DNA of 64,000 nt from NCBI RefSeq assembly GCF_014295415.1, contig NZ_CP052909.1, positions 1,736,001 through 1,800,000 on the forward strand, read 5' to 3'. Origin of the DNA: Constantimarinum furrinae (GTDB taxonomy: Bacteria > Bacteroidota > Bacteroidia > Flavobacteriales > Flavobacteriaceae). This document shows, in pieces, positions 33,714 through 42,964 of the stretch. The position numbers were made by a program, and so were the translations under genes. The notes beneath the pieces are model-generated. The model searched no databases. It was not told the origin of the DNA and saw only the letters and a list, made by a program, of their open reading frames with translations. How positions within the stretch are numbered: the stretch's first letter is position 1; every line of letters begins with the position of its first letter.

Positions 33714-34358
33714 GTAATTTCTGTTTTGACCTATGAAATAAAGAATAGGAACAGACATTTTACTTATTGAGTTGTTGATCACGCAACTTAAGGTTTCATT
33801 TTCACATGCAAATTCAAAACCAGGATTTTTATCGCCAGCTGTAATTTGATCTTCAATTACAATTTCATTAAACTTTTGGTTGTACAATTGAAAGTCAACT
33901 TTGGCCTTCTTTTCACCATTTTCTACATAGAATTCAACCCTTTTTATATTGATTACCCAGTTGACATCATGTTTGTCTGCAATTGCTTCTAAAGTACGGA
34001 TTCCTGAATCATTGCTTTCCTTTGCTGGATAAATTAGCATGTTTTCAAAATATTCAAAGAATTTGAAGCTTAACCAATAGTTAAGTCCAAAACTAATATT
34101 TGAGGAAATGTCAGTATTCTGAAGAAAGTCAATTTCTTTTTGTGCTTTGAATTTAAATTTCTTTCCGTTTTCTTCACGAATTCTTTTTTTACCCTGTGCA
34201 TCAAGTTTTTTGGTTACATATGTTTGTGTAATTGAATCAAGCTCTTGTGCTATAATAGTTTCTTGCGAGTTAAGTACAATTATTGTAGGTGACCTTTTTT
34301 CTTGGCCATTTGACACAATTGTAAAAAGTATACAAAGGATAAATGAGAGATATTTCAT
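33705..34358 (-). CDS. secreted hypothetical protein
   Basis: The start is at ATG 34,358 because KYLSFILCILFTIVSNGQ is a signal peptide and the upstream frame is site 9 sequence. The product is 217 residues, helical and charged in the middle (KKLDAQGKKRIREENGKKFKFKAQKEIDF). Its C-terminal strand CENETLSCVINNSISKM contains a likely disulphide pair. The family is not recognised. The leader is only 11 bases and the stop TAA lies in the R-box. Cassette 10. Confidence 0.55.
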   Translation of the reverse strand: MKYLSFILCILFTIVSNGQEKRSPTIIVLNSQETIIAQELDSITQTYVTKKLDAQGKKRIREENGKKFKFKAQKEIDFLQNTDISSNISFGLNYWLSFKFFEYFENMLIYPAKESNDSGIRTLEAIADKHDVNWVINIKRVEFYVENGEKKAKVDFQLYNQKFNEIVIEDQITAGDKNPGFEFACENETLSCVINNSISKMSVPILYFIGQNRNYWR

Positions 34359-34360
34359 AT

Positions 34361-34589
34361 TGGCGCTAACGGTCCGGGCTATCGCTTGTTGTGGGTGGCG
34401 GCACTGCGTTGGCTGTGCCAAACCTGACCCGAAGGGCAGGGTGGAAGTCACGCCTTGGCGTGACGTTAGAATCAGCAGTATCGGCCGAGCCGCGTAACGA
34501 GTTTTATCGGAACCTATTATTTTGAATTAAAAGTAGGGATAATAATTTAGTTACTGACCAAACAATGAGCGATAGGCATTGTTGCCACC
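34361..34589 (-). repeat. attC-like site 9, F class
   Basis: h1 CTGACCCGAAGGGCAGGG, h2 GTCACGCCTTGGCGTGAC: a fold like site 22 with different stems. The right arm GTTGCCACC pairs with GGTGGCAAC of site 8. Confidence 0.9.
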
Positions 34590-34595
34590 AGTTTT

Positions 34596-35561
34596 TTATT
34601 CATTTTCAGACCTTTTTTTCTCCACTTGTAAAATGTTGTTTTGAATATCTTTCATTATCCATTTTCCCCACCAACCTGCATAAAAATTAAAAGTCGTATT
34701 CATTTTGAAATGGCTATATAAATGTAAACGATTCAGACCATTTGGTAATTTTTCAAGTTCGTAAGTTCCATTCAAAACATCAAAATAATCTCCTCCGATA
34801 ACAACGTGTTCATCCAAAGTGGTTGATGGAATTTCATGTGGATATGCTTTTATTGTGAAAACCATTTTTTCATTGTCTTTATATTCCGTTACAGTTTCGT
34901 GAAAAACAAGTCCTTTTGTGAAAATAGCTTCTCTATACGCTCCAACTCCTTCAAAGTTCAATTCTGCTTTTATTGGTCTTGGAAAGCCTAACATTCTTGT
35001 TAAATATCCTTTGTCCTGTTCAACTGGAATTTCCTTTACACGGGTTACGTTGTCCCAAATTTTTTCGGTTGGCGCATTTATATCTATGTAGGTATATGCC
35101 TTATAAGTTCCTGGAATTGTTTCTATCAGGCTTTCAATTGGCCCAATTAAGAATGGTAGTAAAACTAATATTGAAATATTTAGTCGGTCGTTTCTTCTAT
35201 GAGTTTTTAAGTATCCACCAAATATTCCTCCAATTGATGCTGTTAGTAAAAAAACTGGTAAAATCATTAACCAGCAAGCCCACCCTTCAATTCCCCAAGC
35301 TAAAGTCAGAATCAAGAACAGAAAAACAGGAATCCAAGGTGTAAATATTCTGTATGTAATTCTTTTGGCTTTTTCTTGGCTTGATAAATACACTGTTAAG
35401 GCTCCAATTATTGTTGGAAGTAGGAACAAAAATGTTACCGACATAACCTGAAAAAAGTCATCCCAAGTTTTCAATTTTAATCCGAATATAATACGGACGA
35501 GAATAGCATAGATGACTGGAATTCCAATCGCAATAAGGAAGTTTTTAATTTTTCTATTCAT
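34596..35561 (-). CDS. membrane protein with C-terminal SRPBCC-like domain
   Basis: This 321-residue protein has four membrane helices in residues 8-120 (for example VTFLFLLPTIIGALTVYL and FTPWIPVFLFLILTLAWGI) and perhaps a fifth at 128-148. A soluble domain of about 165 residues follows, beginning YTYIDINAPTEKIWDNVTRV, the first strand and helix of SRPBCC/polyketide-cyclase domains that bind lipophilic ligands. The fusion suggests a membrane-bound lipid- or metabolite-binding function. Cassette 9. Confidence 0.65.
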   Translation of the reverse strand: MNRKIKNFLIAIGIPVIYAILVRIIFGLKLKTWDDFFQVMSVTFLFLLPTIIGALTVYLSSQEKAKRITYRIFTPWIPVFLFLILTLAWGIEGWACWLMILPVFLLTASIGGIFGGYLKTHRRNDRLNISILVLLPFLIGPIESLIETIPGTYKAYTYIDINAPTEKIWDNVTRVKEIPVEQDKGYLTRMLGFPRPIKAELNFEGVGAYREAIFTKGLVFHETVTEYKDNEKMVFTIKAYPHEIPSTTLDEHVVIGGDYFDVLNGTYELEKLPNGLNRLHLYSHFKMNTTFNFYAGWWGKWIMKDIQNNILQVEKKRSENE

Positions 35562-35571
35562 TTCTCAAATT

Positions 35572-35815
35572 GGTGGCAACGGTATTGTATATGATTTGTG
35601 GCGACTTGGAGCGGCTGAATCGGAGTGAGGCAATCCTGCGTCAGCGGGATGCGGGAAGCCCTCCGGAGCCAACGGCGAAGGATGGGCATGCGATTCAGCG
35701 TGCGTTGGAGCCGCTTCGATCGTTTTTATCAGATATGAAGGTAGTGAATTTTGTGTAGGAAAAACAATTCGATTAAGCACTGGCGTAGCCATGAATTATA
35801 TACGTTGTTACCCAC
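35572..35815 (-). repeat. attC-like site 8, divergent (244 bp)
   Basis: L-box GTATATGATT against AATTATATAC, h1 AATCCTGCGTCAGCGGGAT, and the motif ATGCGATTCAGCG. The right arm GTTACCCAC pairs with GTGGGTAAC of site 7. The end of the mercury cassette follows. Confidence 0.88.
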
Positions 35816-35842
35816 TGGCTTTATTCGGTTCAGTCTGGTTTT

Positions 35843-35931
35843 CAGCGCTGGAAAAGGCATACTCTTTTGCAATTTTTGGCTGTGGTTTGGCTGGTGCGAA
35901 TTGCAAATGTGTATGACTTTTAGCGTTGGCT
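35843..35931. repeat. REP-like palindrome P1
   Basis: Nested stems CATAC/GTATG and TTGCAATT/AATTGCAA around a conserved scaffold (TCTTT ... TTGGCTGGTGCG ... AATGT). It shares this scaffold with P2 (37,494-37,560) and P3 (44,787-44,850), whose stem sequences differ but still pair. Confidence 0.75.
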
Positions 35932-35933
35932 TA

Positions 35934-36140
35934 TTAACAACAACTTTCTTTTTTCTGTATAGAAGGACATTTTACAGAGCCAAAACTGCAATAGACACAA
36001 CAATCGCCTTCGTTAGGTCGTATTACTTCTTTACAGTTCTCACATTCGTAAAAGAATTGACAGGATTCTGTCGGCATTTCTTCTACTTTTTTATGTCCGC
36101 AGTTTGGACAAGTTATTTCTGATTTTAATTGGACTTCCAT
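35934..36140 (-). CDS. GDCCVxC-domain protein
   Basis: This 68-residue protein has two zinc-ribbon pairs (CPNCGHKK and CENCKEVI) and the family signature GDCCVYC. Such small proteins accompany mercury-transport genes in Bacteroidota and are thought to bind the metal. It overlaps merTP by one base and is the last gene of the operon in cassette 8. Its exact role is not established. Confidence 0.85.
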   Translation of the reverse strand: MEVQLKSEITCPNCGHKKVEEMPTESCQFFYECENCKEVIRPNEGDCCVYCSFGSVKCPSIQKKESCC

Positions 36141-36739
36141 TAGTTTTCTTTTATGCCAGTTACTTTATAACCTGTTGCGTTAATCGCTTTCTCGATTTCC
36201 GTTTCGTTGGTCTTGGTTTTGTCAAATTCAACAATTGCATTTCCATTTTCGTAGGATGCCTTTGAGCTAACGATTCCGTTGAGTTTATTTACTTCGTGAT
36301 TTACGTGTTCTTCGCAACCGGCACAAGTCATTCCGCTGATTTTGAATTCAGTTGTTTTTAAGTCCGATTTGTCAACTATGATTATTTGTTTTTCAGTTTT
36401 CGGGTAAAAAATTTCCGAATAGTAAGGGAAAGCCAACATTACAATTGCAAATACAGTTACGATTCCTAAAAACTTTTTTGATTGAATAAATTTTGGTTTT
36501 TCGTCTGTCTCACATTCGCAATCGACTTCTTTTTGCGGTTTTAGTTTTTGATACCAAGCAAAACCAAGAACTAAAATTGTAAGTCCAATCAGGTATGGTC
36601 TAAAAGGTTCAATCCAAGAAAATGTTGAAGCAATTCCGCTCGTTCCTGCGATTAGAGCCAAAACAGGCGTAATGCAGCATAATGAAGCTGTAATTGCAGT
36701 TAGCAAACTTGCACCTATTAATTTGTTTTCACTTTTCAT
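36140..36739 (-). CDS. merTP: mercuric transport protein MerTP
   Basis: This 199-residue protein fuses a MerT-like membrane part with a MerP-like heavy-metal-associated domain. MerT features are a first helix with the adjacent pair C21-C22 (SLCCITPVLALIAG), a second helix, and a cytosolic loop with DCEC. The HMA domain has GMTCAGCEEHV (C139, C142). It imports or hands over Hg(II). No mercuric reductase gene lies in this cassette, so detoxification would need a merA elsewhere. It overlaps the regulator gene by four bases. Confidence 0.88.
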   Translation of the reverse strand: MKSENKLIGASLLTAITASLCCITPVLALIAGTSGIASTFSWIEPFRPYLIGLTILVLGFAWYQKLKPQKEVDCECETDEKPKFIQSKKFLGIVTVFAIVMLAFPYYSEIFYPKTEKQIIIVDKSDLKTTEFKISGMTCAGCEEHVNHEVNKLNGIVSSKASYENGNAIVEFDKTKTNETEIEKAINATGYKVTGIKEN

Positions 36740-37110
36740 ACCACTTTTAAAATTTTGTTTTTATCAAGTATCTCAAAGAATGGGTTTAGCAATTTTTCGT
36801 ATTCAGAAGTAAGGGAGTAAAATATCGTTTGAGCTTCTCTCTCGGTTTCCAATAGATTGCGATCTTTCATTTTTCTCAAGTGTTGAGAAATAGCAGAAAT
36901 GTTCATGCCAAGAATGTCGCTCAAATCACAAACGCAAAGTCTTTTTTCCTCAAAAAGTAGGTAGAGTATTTTCAGTCTTACGCTATTTCCGACCAATGAA
37001 AGTCCATTTGCCAAATAGTTGAAAGACTCGTTTAATTCCGAAACTGTGTCTTTGCAACGATTTATTTGTTCAATATCGGCTTGTTGTCTAATGCAAGAAT
37101 TATTTTCCAT
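36736..37110 (-). CDS. ArsR/SmtB-family metalloregulator
   Basis: This 124-residue winged-helix repressor has its recognition helix at GMNISAISQHLRKMKDRNLLE. A CxC metal site (C59, C61 in LCVCDLSDIL) is at the start of the DNA-binding domain, as in ArsR. Further cysteines C6 and C19 may complete the site. Being first in the mer operon of cassette 8, it probably derepresses merTP when Hg(II) or a similar thiophilic metal binds. This replaces MerR, the usual regulator in Proteobacteria. Confidence 0.85.
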   Translation of the reverse strand: MENNSCIRQQADIEQINRCKDTVSELNESFNYLANGLSLVGNSVRLKILYLLFEEKRLCVCDLSDILGMNISAISQHLRKMKDRNLLETEREAQTIFYSLTSEYEKLLNPFFEILDKNKILKVV

Positions 37111-37264
37111 AAAACAAAATTACATTTATTTATTATTAAAGCAAATACTTAAATACATAATTTTCGAATGTTGAGAAAATTTTAGCTTTTTTGGTTTTTA
37201 TAACGTTGGATTTGTGTGTCGGAAAAAACCGAAAGTGCTAAAATGTGCGGATGGTTCTTAGCTT
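37111..37264. other. upstream region of the mercury operon
   Basis: About 150 bases lie between the regulator start and site 7. The first part is very AT-rich (ATTTATTTATTATTAAAGC) and probably holds the promoter and ArsR operator. No exact TAnnTTTG box was identified with confidence. Confidence 0.4.
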
Positions 37265-37399
37265 GTGGGTAACGGTCTCGGCTATGCGTAGTGCGGGATT
37301 TCAAGGCACTTCACTGTCCGCCTACCGTAAAGTTTATTTAATGTAATTACTTTCATATCAGCACTTTCCCCCGCATTACGTATAGCCATTGTTGTGCGT
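37265..37399 (-). repeat. attC-like site 7, short (135 bp)
   Basis: The L-box stem is very long: GGCTATGCGTAGTGCGGG on the left against CCCGCATTACGTATAGCC on the right, with one or two mismatches. The usual h1, h2 and GTGCGATTCAGC are absent. The right arm GTTGTGCGT pairs with ACGCACAAC of site 6, 7.6 kb away. Confidence 0.88.
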
Positions 37400-37493
37400 T
37401 CGTGCTTTATTTTTCTTTTCGTTTTAGTCTTCATTTTCAATGTCCTCCTGTGCGGTGGGGCATTTTTTAAAATTTCTCTTTTCTTGGGTTGGA

Positions 37494-37560
37494 AAAGCAC
37501 ACTCTTTGCCAAGTTTTGAATTGCGGGTCGGCTTGTGCGACTTGGCAATGTGTGTGCTTT
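37494..37560. repeat. REP-like palindrome P2
   Basis: Stems AAAGCACAC/GTGTGCTTT and TTGCCAAG/CTTGGCAA around TCTTT ... GCGGGTCGGCTTGTGCG ... AATGT. It lies just after hsdR and could serve as its terminator. Confidence 0.75.
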
Positions 37561-37570
37561 GGGTCGGGAT

Positions 37571-40500
37571 TCATATCTGTCCTCCAACACCTTTAAATTT
37601 GTCTACAAACGAAGAAATCTTTTGAAATACACTTTGTTTTTTCGTCAGATACTGAGGATTTAAAGGACTCATCTTTGGTAAAAGTGCATTCAGTTCAGTT
37701 CCGTTCTCGCTTGCATATTCCCGTCTTAAAGAAGCCGAAATGTATCTTTTTGCTTCTTCGATATTTAGATTTTCTTCTGTAATTAGTTCGGTTGCCTCTG
37801 CTTTTTGTTTCCTTTGTGCATAGGAGAAGAAAGCATCAATAATGCTCGCTTTATCCTGAATTGAATCAAGTTCGGTTTCATTGATGAAATCCACCACCAA
37901 ACTTTCCTTGGCTCTGTTTCCGATACTTGCACGAATAACTCTTCGTATTTCTTCAATTAATGAGGCTTTGTCCTTAGTTTTCTTGTTGTGTTCAAAGATT
38001 AGTTCCAGAATGTAATCAAGGTTTATCTCTTGCGATTTAAGCAAGTCAACTTCAAAGACTACATCATCCCAATCAATTGTTGATTCTTCGGCTTCCTTGC
38101 CACTTTTCTCTCTTCTTAACCAATCTCGAATATCATTATATGTAGAGCGATAATCTTGAATGGTACGTTGTGCTGGCAATTCAATTCCTTGCATTGCTGC
38201 AATGTCTTCATCTGTTACAAAGTGAGATTCTTTGAATTCTTCAACAGATTCTGGGTCGTTTAAATCGACTGATTGTAAATCTTTTAAGTTGGTGAACTCA
38301 TCATAGTTCTGGAGTATATTTTCAACTCGTAAGTACTCGCCAAAGAGCTTAGCAAAATCCTTTTTGTCTTTCTCTGTAGCTATTTCATCTGGGTTAGGAA
38401 ACTTTGCATTTAGCTCATTTACTACTTCAATGTATCCTCTTCTTGCTTCTCCTGTTGCAATGTCTGTGAAGCCCTCTAAATATTCTTTATAGCTTTTTTC
38501 TAAGACTACATTCTTGGTGCTACTGTCTCCAAACAGCGTAATGGCATCAACAGTCGCTTTCTCTAAGTCACGGAAGGTAATTATGTTACCGAATGTTTTA
38601 GTAGCGTCATAGATTCGATTGGTGCGTGAGAAGGCTTGCATTAAACCATGATAGCGTAGGTTTTTGTCAACGAATAATGTGTTTAATGTGGGTGCATCAA
38701 AACCCGTTAAGAACATTCCGACTACAATAATTAGGTCAACCTCCTTGCTTTTTACTCTTTTAGCAAGGTCACGGTAATAGTTTTGAAACTCTTTACTTTC
38801 AACGCCATAACTGGTTTTAAACATGGTGTTGTAGTCATTGATAGCTTTGTTTAAGAACTCTTTTGCGCTTTGATCCATTGCTGAAGGCTCAAAAGTTTCG
38901 TCAACAATTTCTCCAATAGCGTTTTGTTCTTCGTTGGCTGCATATGAAAAAATCGTGGCTATTTTTAAAGGCTTTTCACTTTCCTTTTGCAAGTTGTTTA
39001 GTTCGTCATAATAGCACTTTGCTGCATCAACGCTGCTAACGGCAAACATGGCATTGAATCCAGTATTTCCTCCTTTTGTTCTATGTGTTTTTTGTCTGAA
39101 ATTCTGTAAGATGTATTGTGATATTTCTTTAATACGAACAGGGTGGAGCAGAGCTTTTTTGTTTTCTGCTGCACTTAGTTTTTTCTCGTCAATTTCTGTC
39201 TCAATTCCTTTGAACTGAGGACGGACATCATTATAGTCTACTTTGAATTTGAGAACTTTCTCGTCTCTAATGGCATCTGTAATTACATAAGAGTGTAATT
39301 CTCGTCCAAAAACGCTTGCTGTGGTTTCAGAACCCAATGCATTTTGAGGGAAAATGGGTGTACCAGTAAAGCCAAATTGAAAATACTTTTTGAACTTTTT
39401 TTGAAGATTCTTTTGAGCCTCTCCAAATTGTGAACGGTGTGCTTCATCAAAGATGAATACTACCTGTTTTTGATAGATAGCCAAATCACTTTCACTTTTC
39501 ATCAGATTGTTCAATTTCTGAATTGTTGTGACTATGATTTTATTATCCTCTTTATCAATATTCCGTTTTAAACCTGCTGTACTCTCTGAACCGTTTACAC
39601 TATCAGGAGAGAATCGCTGATACTCTTTCATGGTTTGAAAATCCAAATCCTTACGGTCAACTACAAAGAATACTTTATCAATAAAGTCAAGCTGTGTAGC
39701 GAGTCTTGCTGCTTTAAAACTGGTAAGAGTTTTACCCGAACCAGTGGTATGCCAAATGAAGCCACCACTTTCATTTGTTGACCATTTCTTAGCATTATAC
39801 GAGCTTTCTATTTTCCATAAAATTCTCTCTGTAGCTGCTATTTGATACGGTCTCATGATAAGAAGCGTATCACTTACATCAAATACTGAATAATTTACCA
39901 ATACATTTAGTAGCGTTCGCTTTTCAAAGAAGGTGAGGGTGAAATCCTTTAAATCTTTTATCAAAGAGTTATCAGCTTTAGCCCAGTTCATGGTAAAGTC
40001 AAAGCTGTTTTTATCTCGTTTCACCGTATTGGCAAAATAGCGGCTGTCCGTGCCATTTGAAATGACAAATACCTGTAAGTATTTAAAAAGAGAGTTTTCA
40101 CTATTGAAGCTTTCTTTGCTGTAGCGATGTACTTGATTAAAAGCCTCACGGATGGCAACTCCACGCTTTTTTAGTTCTACTTGAACCAATGGCAAGCCAT
40201 TCACCAATATGGTAACGTCATAGCGATTGGCATGAGTTCCTGTCTGCTCAAATTGAGAGATTACCTGAACTTTATTTCGAACTATGTTTTTCTTATCAAG
40301 CAAATAGATGTTTTGGATATGACCATCATCAAATACAAAGTCGTAGATATAATTGTCATGTATTTTTCTTGTCTTGTCAACAATGTTATCTCCTGGTTTA
40401 TCTAAATACTCTTCTACAAATCGAGCCCACTCTCCATCTTTAAACTCCATGTCATTAAGAGCTTGCAACTGAACTCTTACATTAGACAACATTGCCTCAA

Positions 40501-40678
40501 GGGTATTTAGGTTTGTTGGGTTTTCATACCCTTGATTGACTAAGTCTTGTATAAACTCTCTTTCAAGAGCTGATTCTGTTTGATAACTTGCAGGAGCTTC
40601 ATTCACCTCAGAGTACTTAGTGTATTTGTCGAGTACAATGAAATTGTTTGATTCCGCTATGGTTTTATATGTTCCCAT
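37571..40678 (-). CDS. hsdR: type I restriction enzyme subunit R
   Basis: This 1,035-residue protein is close to EcoR124I HsdR in length. N-terminal nuclease: D154 (YDVTILVNG), E168 and K170 (QVELKKRG). SF2 motor: Walker A TTGSGKT (residues 311-317), DEAH box 411-414, and a second RecA lobe with [12 protein letters not shown] and the QAFSRTNR arginine-finger motif. The C-terminal helical part binds the methylase. It cleaves DNA after ATP-driven translocation. It is last in the operon, with 14 bases separating it from the PrrC-like gene. The order of hsdM, hsdS, AAA gene and hsdR is that of the E. coli prr locus. Confidence 0.93.
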   Translation of the reverse strand: MGTYKTIAESNNFIVLDKYTKYSEVNEAPASYQTESALEREFIQDLVNQGYENPTNLNTLEAMLSNVRVQLQALNDMEFKDGEWARFVEEYLDKPGDNIVDKTRKIHDNYIYDFVFDDGHIQNIYLLDKKNIVRNKVQVISQFEQTGTHANRYDVTILVNGLPLVQVELKKRGVAIREAFNQVHRYSKESFNSENSLFKYLQVFVISNGTDSRYFANTVKRDKNSFDFTMNWAKADNSLIKDLKDFTLTFFEKRTLLNVLVNYSVFDVSDTLLIMRPYQIAATERILWKIESSYNAKKWSTNESGGFIWHTTGSGKTLTSFKAARLATQLDFIDKVFFVVDRKDLDFQTMKEYQRFSPDSVNGSESTAGLKRNIDKEDNKIIVTTIQKLNNLMKSESDLAIYQKQVVFIFDEAHRSQFGEAQKNLQKKFKKYFQFGFTGTPIFPQNALGSETTASVFGRELHSYVITDAIRDEKVLKFKVDYNDVRPQFKGIETEIDEKKLSAAENKKALLHPVRIKEISQYILQNFRQKTHRTKGGNTGFNAMFAVSSVDAAKCYYDELNNLQKESEKPLKIATIFSYAANEEQNAIGEIVDETFEPSAMDQSAKEFLNKAINDYNTMFKTSYGVESKEFQNYYRDLAKRVKSKEVDLIIVVGMFLTGFDAPTLNTLFVDKNLRYHGLMQAFSRTNRIYDATKTFGNIITFRDLEKATVDAITLFGDSSTKNVVLEKSYKEYLEGFTDIATGEARRGYIEVVNELNAKFPNPDEIATEKDKKDFAKLFGEYLRVENILQNYDEFTNLKDLQSVDLNDPESVEEFKESHFVTDEDIAAMQGIELPAQRTIQDYRSTYNDIRDWLRREKSGKEAEESTIDWDDVVFEVDLLKSQEINLDYILELIFEHNKKTKDKASLIEEIRRVIRASIGNRAKESLVVDFINETELDSIQDKASIIDAFFSYAQRKQKAEATELITEENLNIEEAKRYISASLRREYASENGTELNALLPKMSPLNPQYLTKKQSVFQKISSFVDKFKGVGGQI

Positions 40679-40692
40679 TTTCTTTTTAATAC

Positions 40693-41799
40693 TTAGTTAA
40701 CTGCGGATTTGAAACCGTACATTCTTTTTACTTCTCCTACTAGGAAACTCAATACTCTCTTATCATTTTCTTCAATAATTGAAATTTCCTCACCATTGTG
40801 CTTTGAATGGCTAGATAGGTTGATTATGCGATTATAATATGCTTGCCTTGATTCTTGGGGTAACAGTTCTTCCCAGTTGTTGAAGCCTAGAAAAGTGGAA
40901 GTCTTTTCGAATAAATTTCTTAGAAAATTGAAGTGATATTTTTGAATATCTCCCGATTCAACCACCTTTTCAAGTTCAGATAAAAGAAATAGATGATAGG
41001 AGAAAGGAGAGTCTTTTGGTTGTTCTACAAGAGAAAAAGAGCCGTCAAATAATTTTTCTAAACGCCATTTCTTTGTTTTCTTAACTCTACTAAATTCATT
41101 GAAAAGCACATTGTAGAATAATGGATTGTGGGTAGTGATTATGAACTTCAATTCAGAAGTGCTGGACTTGATTAACGTAGCAATATCTACGGCTAACTCA
41201 ATTAAGTGAGTGTCATCTAATGAACTTACAGGGTCGTCAATAAATACGTATTGTAAGTCGTTGAATTGGTCTGTTTCTCGCTCAGCTTCTTCTGCAACAT
41301 TTAAAACACTAATAGTTTGCTCCAACAAACTGTAAAAAACGCTCCAGATAAAACAGCTTTCCTCTCCTTTAGAAATCTTTACAAATTCAGAATCTGAATC
41401 ATCACCTGTTTCAAATGAGAAACGGATTTCTGAAAATCCTTCGTTAAACTTTGGTGTTAGTTTATCATTAGTATAGCGTTGAAAATGGCTCGCTATATTA
41501 GGTTCTTGACCTTGTTCAACAAGTACCCAATTGGTGTAACCATTAGACTGGATTTTTAACTTCCTGTCAGTATCATTTTCCAAATCATTATCCCAATAGA
41601 ATAAATCTTCTGTAAATGCATTATAGTAAAGGACTTTAACCCCAGAGTCATCTTCGCTTTCAGGGTCTTTTGGTACTATCAATTCTTTGAACTCACGAGA
41701 CAAACGTGTTTTTCCTGAACCATTAAATGCATAGATTAATTGCACTTTTTTATTAGCATCTCTCAGATTTTCTGCTATTTCAAATAATGATTGTCCCAT
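40693..41799 (-). CDS. AAA/ABC-type ATPase, PrrC-like anticodon nuclease candidate
   Basis: This 368-residue protein has Walker A NGSGKT (26-31), an ABC signature-like SKGEE, Walker B VFIDDP with D-loop SSLDD (185-196) and H-loop H224. The C-terminal domain carries R294-x3-E298 and, 33 residues later, H331 (NLSSHSKH). This spacing matches the Arg-Glu-His triad of PrrC (R320, E324, H356 as I recall). PrrC cuts tRNA-Lys when phage inhibits the partner restriction enzyme. Size and position between hsdS and hsdR also match. The nuclease call is inference; a general AAA_13 protein is the alternative. Confidence 0.75.
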   Translation of the reverse strand: MGQSLFEIAENLRDANKKVQLIYAFNGSGKTRLSREFKELIVPKDPESEDDSGVKVLYYNAFTEDLFYWDNDLENDTDRKLKIQSNGYTNWVLVEQGQEPNIASHFQRYTNDKLTPKFNEGFSEIRFSFETGDDSDSEFVKISKGEESCFIWSVFYSLLEQTISVLNVAEEAERETDQFNDLQYVFIDDPVSSLDDTHLIELAVDIATLIKSSTSELKFIITTHNPLFYNVLFNEFSRVKKTKKWRLEKLFDGSFSLVEQPKDSPFSYHLFLLSELEKVVESGDIQKYHFNFLRNLFEKTSTFLGFNNWEELLPQESRQAYYNRIINLSSHSKHNGEEISIIEENDKRVLSFLVGEVKRMYGFKSAVN

Positions 41800-41800
41800 A

Positions 41801-42964
41801 TTAAACTTCTACATTTTCTTTAGGAAAGGTTAATAGTGTTTCTCGGTAATACTCATATTGCTTTTGTCTCAACTCAATTTCTTTAGGGAGTCCTTCACTG
41901 ATGGAAGTTGTGAGGGTGTCAAATTTGTTAAGGATTGAAACTAATTTGGACTGTTGTTCTAATGACGGAACAGGGATTTCAAAGTCTTTGACTTTAGCAT
42001 CAGAAATAGATGGATAAGCAGACCCACTTTCATTGTCTTCAACATATTTCTTGAACTCTGCGGTAGTTAGCCAATAAAAAATCCACTTTGGTAAGACTAT
42101 ATTTGAATCGGCTCTCAAAACACAATAACCCGTACTTGCAACTTCATTAGAATATTCTTCTGGAATTAAACAAAGACGTTGCTGGGTTGGGCGTGTTGTA
42201 GCAAAAATAATATCATCCTTTAGGATTATTTTTTGTGCTCGACTCGGGGCATCATCCTTTGTTATTTCAACTGTTTCTAAAATAGCATTTGTGTCGCGGC
42301 AAACAGAAGACAAATCAACATATCTATAAGGCTTATTTGTTTCACGCCATTTTATGTTTGAAGTAGGTAAAACAACTTCTCCCAACGTTTTCCAATTCAC
42401 TTCATCTTTTTCAAATGCTAATAGTCTGTCTCGATAAAAGCTATACTGTTGTTTACGTGCTGTAAGCTCTGCTGTAAGCTCTGCTGTAAGCTCTGTAAAA
42501 GTATCTAGAATACGACCAATTTCCTTTTGGATGTTTATTGGTAGCAATGGGACTTTAAAAAGTTGCATTTGCTTTTTTGAAATTGCTGGTATGCCACCTT
42601 TTTGTTGACTGCCAATTAACTTAGTTTCATTGCCTTTTAAATAGTGATAAAGAAATATCCAATCAAGGCTGGATGGGTCTTTAACACCTATAGAGTAACA
42701 ACTATTACCAGCCCAATAAGGTGTTGAAATACGTGTAACAAACCCTGCATTTGCACCCCTAGCGCTTACAATTATTTTATTTCCTGAGTTGTTAAACTTA
42801 TCATAGTATCCTGTAGGAGATGTTCCACCATTGAATACGGGATATTCGGCTGCATCATTTTGGCTGTCTTTGCGTACAAATTCACCAATCGTAATTGTAG
42901 CTAACTCATTAAGGTCTAACCACTTTATCTCAGCATCTTTAAGCAATTTATTTATGATACTCAT
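41801..42964 (-). CDS. hsdS: type I restriction specificity subunit S
   Basis: This 387-residue protein has two target-recognition domains (about residues 10-150 and 190-350), each followed by a conserved helix. The central helix ends [19 protein letters not shown], containing the TAEL repeat known from EcoR124-family HsdS. In that family the repeat number sets the spacing between the two half-targets. The repeat is encoded by three 12-bp units at 42,459-42,494. Its ATG overlaps the hsdM stop (ATGA). It determines which sequence is methylated and protected. The recognition sequence cannot be read from here. Confidence 0.93.
   Translation of the reverse strand: MSIINKLLKDAEIKWLDLNELATITIGEFVRKDSQNDAAEYPVFNGGTSPTGYYDKFNNSGNKIIVSARGANAGFVTRISTPYWAGNSCYSIGVKDPSSLDWIFLYHYLKGNETKLIGSQQKGGIPAISKKQMQLFKVPLLPINIQKEIGRILDTFTELTAELTAELTARKQQYSFYRDRLLAFEKDEVNWKTLGEVVLPTSNIKWRETNKPYRYVDLSSVCRDTNAILETVEITKDDAPSRAQKIILKDDIIFATTRPTQQRLCLIPEEYSNEVASTGYCVLRADSNIVLPKWIFYWLTTAEFKKYVEDNESGSAYPSISDAKVKDFEIPVPSLEQQSKLVSILNKFDTLTTSISEGLPKEIELRQKQYEYYRETLLTFPKENVEV
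42459..42494 (-). repeat. three 12-bp tandem repeats in hsdS
   Basis: GCTGTAAGCTCT three times in a row, encoding the TAEL-type repeat of the central helix. Being a multiple of three, gain or loss of a unit keeps the frame but shifts helix length by four residues. Confidence 0.9.

Noticed and set aside
37282..37590. 102-residue minus-strand ORF between hsdR and site 7
   Set aside because: It overlaps the short site, palindrome P2 and the end of hsdR, and its composition is repeat-like (basic, no motif).
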